Shown here one piece after another: positions 59,267 to 64,000 of a stretch of DNA of 64,000 nucleotides; positions within the stretch are counted from its first letter, which is position 1, and each line of letters begins with the position of its first letter. The stretch lies in assembly GCA_003220685.1 (NCBI GenBank), contig QHTE01000045.1, positions 68,989-132,988 of the forward strand, in the 5' to 3' direction. The stretch is from Candidatus Rokuibacteriota bacterium. Lineage in GTDB: Bacteria; Methylomirabilota; Methylomirabilia; Rokubacteriales; CSP1-6. Both the position numbers and the translations under genes were made by a program. A model generated the notes under the pieces. The model saw only the letters and a list, made by a program, of their open reading frames with translations. It had not been told where the DNA came from and searched no databases.

Positions 59267-60688
59267 ATGGCGCTCGACTCCGGTAAGATCCGCGACTTCG
59301 TCCAGAAGACGTGGGATCAGAGCATCGTTCCCACCTTGCACGACTACGTCAAGATCCCGGCGAAGTCGCCGATGTTCGACGCCCAGTGGCGCGAGCACGG
59401 CCACATCGACCGGGCCGTCGAGCTGTTGCGGGGCTGGGCCGGCGAGCGGCCGATCGAGGGGCTCTCCATCGAGGTCGTCCGGCTCGAGGGACGCACGCCG
59501 GTGCTGCTCATGGAGGCGCCGGGAACCGGCACCGACACGGTGCTGCTCTACGGTCACCTCGACAAGCAGCCCGAGATGGTCGGGTGGGCCGAGGGCACCG
59601 GCCCGTGGACGCCGGTGCGCCGCGGCGACAAGCTCTACGGCCGCGGCGTCGGCGACGACGGCTACGCCACCTTCGCGGCGCTCACCGCGATCCAGGCGTT
59701 GCAGGAGCAGCGCACCCGTCACGGGCGCTGCGTGGTGCTGATCGAGGCGTGCGAGGAGAGCGGCAGCCCCGATCTTCCCTTCTACGTCGACGCCCTCAAG
59801 ACGAAGCTCGGCACGCCGAGCCTGGTCGTGTGCCTCGACTCGGGCTGCGGCAACTACGAGCAGCTCTGGGGCACGACGTCGCTGCGCGGCGTGGTCGGCG
59901 GCGTCCTCACGGCCGAGGCGCTGACCGAGGGCGTGCACTCCGGCGCCGCCAGCGGCATCGTCGCCTCGAGCTTCCGCGTGCTGCGCCAGCTGCTCGATCG
60001 TCTCGAGGACTCGCGCACGGGCGAGATCATCCCGCGCGATTTCCACGTCGAGATCCCGCGCGAGCGGCTCGCCGAGGCGCGCGAGGTGGCGACGGTGCTC
60101 GGCACGGAGATCTACGATCGCTTCCCGTTTCCGCCGGGCGCCCGACCGGTCAGCACCGACCCGTACGAGCTGATCCTGAACAACACGTGGCGGCCGGCGC
60201 TCGCGATCACCGGCGGCGCCGGGCTTCCGTTGCCGGCCGACGGCGGCAACGTGCTGCGTCCCAAGACGTCGCTGAAGCTCTCGCTGCGCCTGCCGCCGAC
60301 GTGCGAGGCCGGCCGCGCGGTGCGACGGCTCAAGGAGATCCTCGAGGCCGATCCCCCGTACGGGGCGCGCGTCACGCTCGACACCTACGGCGACGCCGGC
60401 AACGGCTGGAACGCGCCCGCGACGGATCCCGCGCTGCTCGAGTCGATCCATCGCGCGTCGCACAGCTACTTCGGCAAGCCGGCCATGTTCGCCGGCCTCG
60501 GTGGCTCGATCCCGTTCATGAGCATGCTGGGAGAGCGCTTCCCGCAGGCGCAGTTCCTCATCACTGGGGCGATGGGGCCCGGCTCGAACGCCCACGGACC
60601 GAACGAGTTCCTCCACTTGCCGACCGGCGTCAGGGTGACCGCGTGCGTGGCGCAGGTCATCGCCGACCACTCCGGGAGGGCGAAATGA
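59267..60688 (+). CDS. M20 family metallopeptidase
   Basis: A 473-residue zinc exopeptidase or amidohydrolase of the M20 family. Metal ligands: VLLYGHLDKQPE (His), LYGRGVGDDGYATFAA (bridging Asp), VLIEACEESGSPDLPFYVDAL (Glu-Glu pair) and C-terminal PGSNAHGPNEFLHLPTGV (His). The dimerisation domain contains GVHSGAASGIVASSF with the active-site His. It resembles CPG2/dipeptidase enzymes acting on small peptides or N-acyl amino acids. ATG 59267. Its stop overlaps the following amidohydrolase start (ATGA). Confidence 0.92.
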   Translation: MALDSGKIRDFVQKTWDQSIVPTLHDYVKIPAKSPMFDAQWREHGHIDRAVELLRGWAGERPIEGLSIEVVRLEGRTPVLLMEAPGTGTDTVLLYGHLDKQPEMVGWAEGTGPWTPVRRGDKLYGRGVGDDGYATFAALTAIQALQEQRTRHGRCVVLIEACEESGSPDLPFYVDALKTKLGTPSLVVCLDSGCGNYEQLWGTTSLRGVVGGVLTAEALTEGVHSGAASGIVASSFRVLRQLLDRLEDSRTGEIIPRDFHVEIPRERLAEAREVATVLGTEIYDRFPFPPGARPVSTDPYELILNNTWRPALAITGGAGLPLPADGGNVLRPKTSLKLSLRLPPTCEAGRAVRRLKEILEADPPYGARVTLDTYGDAGNGWNAPATDPALLESIHRASHSYFGKPAMFAGLGGSIPFMSMLGERFPQAQFLITGAMGPGSNAHGPNEFLHLPTGVRVTACVAQVIADHSGRAK

Positions 60689-61791
60689 AGGCGGGCTTCC
60701 GCGTCCTCGACAGCGATCTTCACGTGATCGAGCCCTCGGACCTCTACGATCGCTATCTCGACCCGGCCTATCGCGACCGCACGCCTCGCCCGACCGCCTC
60801 GCGCGGCGCCCACACGAGCCAGTGGACGGTCGGCGAGTTCACGTTCCCGAGGCCGCTCGGCCGGGGGCGGGTCGACGCGGAAAAGCGCGCCGCCACCGTG
60901 CTGAAGGACTACGCCGCCGCGCGCTTCGACTCCGCCTCGCAGCAGAGGGCGATGGACGCCGAGGGGCTCGACGTGGCGGTGCTCTTTCGCACGCTGCCGG
61001 TCGTCTGCGTCGACGCCTTCGAGCCGGCGTTCGCGGTCGCGCTGTGCCGGGCCTGGAACGACTGGGCGGCGGACTTTCGCAGGCCGGCCCCCGCGCGGAT
61101 GCACGCGGCCGCGCTCGTGACCTTGCACGACGCGACCTTGGCGGCGCGCGAGCTGCGGCGCTCCGTCGAGGAGCTCGGCTTCGTCGCGGCGCAGATGATG
61201 CCGAATCCCGTGAACGGCGTGAACCTGCACGACCCGCGGATGGATCCGCTCTGGGCGGAAGCCGAGCGTCTGAACGTCCCGATCTGCTTCCATCCCGCGC
61301 CCAACAACTACTCGGACACGCACTTCGTGAACCGCTACCTCACGGCGCCCAGCACCACCATCGCCGGCGGGCTGAACAACCCCGTCGAGCTGATGGCCGC
61401 GGTCGCGTCGATGACGGCCGGCGGAGTGCTCGAGCGCTTTCCGCGCCTGCGCGTCGCCTTCCTCGAGGGCAACTGCAGCTGGCTGCCGTGGCTCCTGTGG
61501 CGGCTCGACGAATACTGGGAGATGGCGAAGAGCGGCGAGAGCACGAAGCTCCAGGCGCCGCCCAGCGAGTACTTCAAGCGCCAGTGCTTCATCAGCGTCG
61601 ATCCCGACGAGGATCAGGTGGAGTGGGTGATCCAGAGGCTGGGCGACGACACGCTGGTGTTCTCGACGGACTACCCGCACTCGGACTCGCACTTCCCCGA
61701 GGCGACCAACCTCTTCCTCAAGCTGCCGCTCTCGGAGACGAGCCGGCGGAAGATCCTCTGGGACAACTGCGCCCGGCTCTATAACCTCTAG
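60685..61791 (+). CDS. Amidohydrolase family protein (ACMSD-like)
   Basis: A 368-residue TIM-barrel metal hydrolase/decarboxylase of the amidohydrolase-2 family. The metal motif is in VLDSDLHVIEPSDLYDRYLD (D-x-H). Other ligands lie in NVPICFHPAPNNYSDTHFVNR (His), FLEGNCSWLPWLLWRLDEYW and VFSTDYPHSDSHFPEA (Asp/His). Members related to ACMSD and 2-pyrone-4,6-dicarboxylate enzymes decarboxylate or hydrolyse aromatic metabolites. ATG 60685 overlaps the peptidase stop, so expression is coupled. Confidence 0.9.
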   Translation: MKAGFRVLDSDLHVIEPSDLYDRYLDPAYRDRTPRPTASRGAHTSQWTVGEFTFPRPLGRGRVDAEKRAATVLKDYAAARFDSASQQRAMDAEGLDVAVLFRTLPVVCVDAFEPAFAVALCRAWNDWAADFRRPAPARMHAAALVTLHDATLAARELRRSVEELGFVAAQMMPNPVNGVNLHDPRMDPLWAEAERLNVPICFHPAPNNYSDTHFVNRYLTAPSTTIAGGLNNPVELMAAVASMTAGGVLERFPRLRVAFLEGNCSWLPWLLWRLDEYWEMAKSGESTKLQAPPSEYFKRQCFISVDPDEDQVEWVIQRLGDDTLVFSTDYPHSDSHFPEATNLFLKLPLSETSRRKILWDNCARLYNL

Positions 61792-61977
61792 AGCCATGGA
61801 TCCCACGGACAATACGGGAATCCGCGACGTGGTCCAGAAGACACTGGCCCGCCAGACTCCGAAAACTGATTCCGGGACGCGGATGGCGAAGGGACAGCCC
61901 GCAAGCCCTTCGTGACCTTGCGCAGGTCACGGCCGCCTCGGCCGGCGAGGAATGGAAGCGCCGGCGAGCCGCCTCGA

Positions 61978-62160
61978 AGCGCGCTCACAATCGGCGTCTG
62001 CATGAACACGCGGGGGCTGATGGAGCTAATCGTCCTCAACATCGGCAAGGACCTGATGCTCGTGATCATGGCGCTGGTGAGCACCTTCATCGCCGCGCCG
62101 CTCATTCGCTGGCTGATGAAGGGCCAGGAGTTGGGCGAGCCGGTCGCCGCGGGCGGCTAG
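61978..62160 (+). pseudogene. 3' remnant of a cation/proton antiporter gene
   Basis: The frame reads [20 protein letters not shown] then [30 protein letters not shown] and a stop at 62160. [15 protein letters not shown] is a signature of a conserved transmembrane helix near the C-terminus of Kef/NapA-type Na+/H+ antiporters. The usual GVI...LFTM residues between NIGxDL and MALVSTF are missing, so a small internal deletion is also present. Nothing upstream resembles the rest of the roughly 400-residue transporter. It ends with a CTAG shared with the convergent GNAT stop. I treat it as a gene remnant; a tiny membrane protein from ATG 62002 is an alternative. Confidence 0.6.
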
Positions 62161-62693
62161 GGCGCCGGGATTTTCCTCGCTTTCCACGCGATGCGGTCGA
62201 TGGCGTACCAGACGACCGGGACGTCGGGATTCGTCCACAACCGCGTGCCTCGGTACGTGAGCCCTGCCTTCTCCATGACGCGGCGAGCGGCGGTGTGCGC
62301 GGCGGCCGTGACACTGATGATCCGCTCGAGGCCGTGCTGCTCGAAGCCGAAATCGAGCGCCGTCAGGGCGCCTTCGGTGGCGAGGCCACGACCCCACCAG
62401 GCCTTGTGAAGCTCGAATCCGATCTCGATCTTGTCGACTTCCGGCCAGTCGTCGAGCTGATCGAGACCGATCCGGCCGATCCAGTCGCCCGTGGACTTCT
62501 CGATGGCGGCCCACGGGCCGAAGCCGTTCACGCGCCACTGCCGCACGCTGCTTTCGGCGAATCTGGCGATTCGCTCTGGAGGGAAACTTCGGCCACCTCT
62601 GACGGCCGGGTCGCTGAACAGGCGCTGCAACTCCACGCCGTCGTCTTCGCGCCACGGGCGCAAGACAAGCCGATCCGTCTCCACCGTCGTCAT
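62157..62693 (-). CDS. GNAT family acetyltransferase (RimJ/RimL-like)
   Basis: A 178-residue acetyltransferase of the RimJ-like branch. N-terminus [26 protein letters not shown] is diagnostic. The central [39 protein letters not shown] contains the acetyl-CoA site (WGRGLATEG), and [17 protein letters not shown] ends the fold. It may acetylate a protein N-terminus or a small amine. ATG 62693. The 3' end meets the antiporter remnant at a shared CTAG. Confidence 0.9.
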   Translation of the reverse strand: MTTVETDRLVLRPWREDDGVELQRLFSDPAVRGGRSFPPERIARFAESSVRQWRVNGFGPWAAIEKSTGDWIGRIGLDQLDDWPEVDKIEIGFELHKAWWGRGLATEGALTALDFGFEQHGLERIISVTAAAHTAARRVMEKAGLTYRGTRLWTNPDVPVVWYAIDRIAWKARKIPAP

Positions 62694-62830
62694 CTCGGCG
62701 TACCCCCGCGACTACGTGGCTGGACCCGCGCGATCCGACCGCATTATCCGGTGCCGCGCATTATACGGAAGAGGCAGAATCGTCCCGTCAACGCCCGCGG
62801 TGGCCCGTCGAAACGGAGAAAGGACATGCC

Positions 62831-63271
62831 ATGACGCCGCAACAGCTCGAGCGCTTGTGGGAAGAGCACCTCAAAGGAGAGTTCGAGAGCAAAGACGTCG
62901 AGGCGACCCTCGCCACCATGACGGATGATGCGTTCGTCAACCACATGCCGGTGAACACCGGAGGTCGCGGGAAGAACGCGTTGCGAGCGTTCTATCGGGA
63001 TGACTTCATCCCTTCATGGCCTGACGATCTGCGGACGACGCCCGTGAACCGCGTGGTCGGCGAGGGACAGCTCGTGGACGAGCTGCACCTCACGTTCACC
63101 CACAGTCGGCCGATGCCCTGGCTCTTGCCGAACGTGCCTCCGACCCACAAGAAGATCGCCCTGGACGTCGTCGTGGTCGTGCAGTTTCGCGGCGACAAGC
63201 TCGCCTGTGAGCGGATCTACTGGGATCACGCCGCCGTACTTCGCCAGATCGGCCTGCTGACGGCGGGATGA
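62831..63271 (+). CDS. SnoaL/NTF2-like ester-cyclase family protein
   Basis: A 146-residue alpha+beta-barrel protein of the SnoaL/NTF2-like superfamily. Landmarks are VEATLATMTDDAFVNHMPVNTGGRG (helix and first pocket), NALRAFYRDDFIPSWPDDL and VVVVQFRGDKLACERIYWDHAAVLRQIGL, which matches the ester-cyclase/SnoaL ending (YWDQASVLxQxGLL). Such proteins isomerise or hydrate small substrates. ATG 62831 has AAGGAC upstream. Neighbours do not give a pathway. Confidence 0.83.
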   Translation: MTPQQLERLWEEHLKGEFESKDVEATLATMTDDAFVNHMPVNTGGRGKNALRAFYRDDFIPSWPDDLRTTPVNRVVGEGQLVDELHLTFTHSRPMPWLLPNVPPTHKKIALDVVVVVQFRGDKLACERIYWDHAAVLRQIGLLTAG

Positions 63272-63308
63272 GAGCCGTCGCCCGCCAGGCGCACCGCGGC
63301 CGAGAACC

Positions 63309-64000
63309 CTACGCGATCGCGCGGCGCTTGTTGCGGACGTAGTCGACCAGGATGTACTCGCCGAGGCGGTCGGGGCTCGCGAAGAACGCGCGGCCCTTGT
63401 TGATGCGGGCCAGCTGCTCGATGAACTGCGTCAGCATCCGGCTCTGCTCGAGCATGAACGTGTTGATGGTGATCCCCTCGCGCGTGCAGCGCTGGACCTC
63501 CTTCAACGTCTCCTCGAACGTGCGCCGGGTCGGCGGGTAGGAGAAGTCGGCTTCGCCGCCCTCCATGTGGGCGGTCGGCTCGCCGTCGGTGATCATGATG
63601 ATCTGCTTGTTGCCGCCCTTCTGCCGCCCGAGGAGCCGCCGCGAGAGCTGGAAGCCGTGGTGCATGTTGGTCCCGATGTTCCACTCGCTCCACGCGAGCT
63701 TCGGAAGGTCTTCGGCCTTGAACTCTTTCGCGTAGAGGGAGAACCCGAGGATGTACAGGTTGTCGCGCGGGAACTGGCCGCGGATCAGCGCGGTCAGCGC
63801 GAGCGCGACCTTCTTGGCCGGTAGGAAGTAGCCGTTGTTGATCATCGAGCGGCTCATGTCGAGCATGACGACCGTCGAGGCCTGGGTCGAGAGCTCGGTC
63901 CGGATCACCTCGAAATCGTCCGGCGAGAGCCGCACGGGCGTGCCGGCGCCGTTGCGCTCGACCGCGTTCATCAGCGTCTTCTTGAGGTCGAGCAGGAAGG
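63309..64000 (-). CDS. vWA (MIDAS) domain protein, partial
   Basis: At least 220 residues, running off the window edge at the 5' side: the frame is open beyond ATG 63971 with FLLDLKKTLMNAVERNG, so the start is outside. The von Willebrand A fold has the MIDAS motif VMLDMSRSM (DxSxS), the Thr in GTNMHHGFQLSRRLL and the Asp in IIMITDGEPTA. The end SPDRLGEYILVDYVRNKRRAIA is the family-typical C-terminus of vWA proteins that act with MoxR-type AAA+ ATPases as metal- or protein-assembly factors. The ATPase partner is not in view but may lie just outside. Confidence 0.85.
   Translation of the reverse strand, partial: FLLDLKKTLMNAVERNGAGTPVRLSPDDFEVIRTELSTQASTVVMLDMSRSMINNGYFLPAKKVALALTALIRGQFPRDNLYILGFSLYAKEFKAEDLPKLAWSEWNIGTNMHHGFQLSRRLLGRQKGGNKQIIMITDGEPTAHMEGGEADFSYPPTRRTFEETLKEVQRCTREGITINTFMLEQSRMLTQFIEQLARINKGRAFFASPDRLGEYILVDYVRNKRRAIA

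Noticed and set aside
61796..61915. 39-codon ORF after the amidohydrolase (MDPTDNTGIRDVV...)
   Set aside because: No recognisable family, no Shine-Dalgarno and immediately followed by the antiporter remnant; kept only as a note.

Overview
The window is a 64 kb, very GC-rich (roughly 70%), gene-dense bacterial chromosome segment. It has no rRNA, tRNA, prophage, insertion sequence or CRISPR array that I could recognise. The mix of CoA-transferase III, acyl-CoA dehydrogenase, thiolase plus DUF35 partner, cyclase, amidohydrolase, hydantoinase B, CoxL-like and DMSO-reductase-like molybdoenzymes, PQQ-type sugar dehydrogenase plus cytochrome c, a UGSC selenoprotein and sigma-54 regulation suggests a metabolically broad soil or subsurface bacterium. 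My best inference is the Rokubacteria/Methylomirabilota group, from gene style only; there is no marker gene to prove it.

Layout. 1-9.4 kb: end of a hydantoinase B gene, a cyclase remnant, an MBL hydrolase, a beta-propeller protein, a molybdopterin oxidoreductase operon, a triplicated palindromic repeat, a cytochrome c / sorbosone-dehydrogenase pair and a TonB-receptor remnant. 9.4-19.5 kb: HAD hydrolase, CaiB/BaiF transferase, a large GAF protein, aldo/keto reductase, a MASE1-PAS-HisKA protein, a double hot-dog thioesterase, an NYN-domain protein and a coiled-coil protein. 19.8-26.6 kb: acyl-CoA dehydrogenase, alpha/beta hydrolase, M24 peptidase-like protein, DUF35+thiolase operon and a tartrate/malate dehydrogenase operon. 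26.8-31.4 kb: an envelope cluster (lytic transglycosylase, polytopic membrane protein, MurC-like ligase, secreted basic protein) headed by a sigma-54-type promoter. 31.5-38.3 kb: SrkA-like kinase, cyclase, phosphatase, DinB, decayed SDR and ATP-grasp genes, HD protein, GNAT, nitroreductase, crotonase.

38.3-41.1 kb: the most unusual locus, a leftward operon of an unknown 346-aa protein, a UGSC selenoprotein read through an in-frame TGA with a SECIS-like hairpin, and a protein made of three tandem RidA domains. 41.3-52.4 kb: GHKL ATPase, cupin and glnS operon, prepilin-like protein, UdgX, carboxylesterase, a phosphoesterase divergent from a CoxL-like gene, and msrA. 52.6-56.7 kb: a two-component system (histidine kinase, sigma-54 activator), a trypsin-like lipoprotein and a small secreted protein preceded by two dyads and a near-consensus -24/-12 promoter: an apparently complete regulatory circuit. 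56.8-64 kb: methyltransferase+VOC, LLM flavin enzyme, zinc-ribbon protein, M20 peptidase+amidohydrolase, an antiporter remnant, GNAT, SnoaL-like protein and a partial vWA protein.

General traits: many 4-bp stop/start overlaps (ATGA, GTGA, TTGA); TAGAAT/TACAAT/TATAAT boxes 5-8 nt before several start codons (probable leaderless mRNAs); long inverted repeats spanning the ends of convergent genes; and at least five gene remnants, some with internal deletions. No stretch longer than about 300 bases lacks a gene or remnant.
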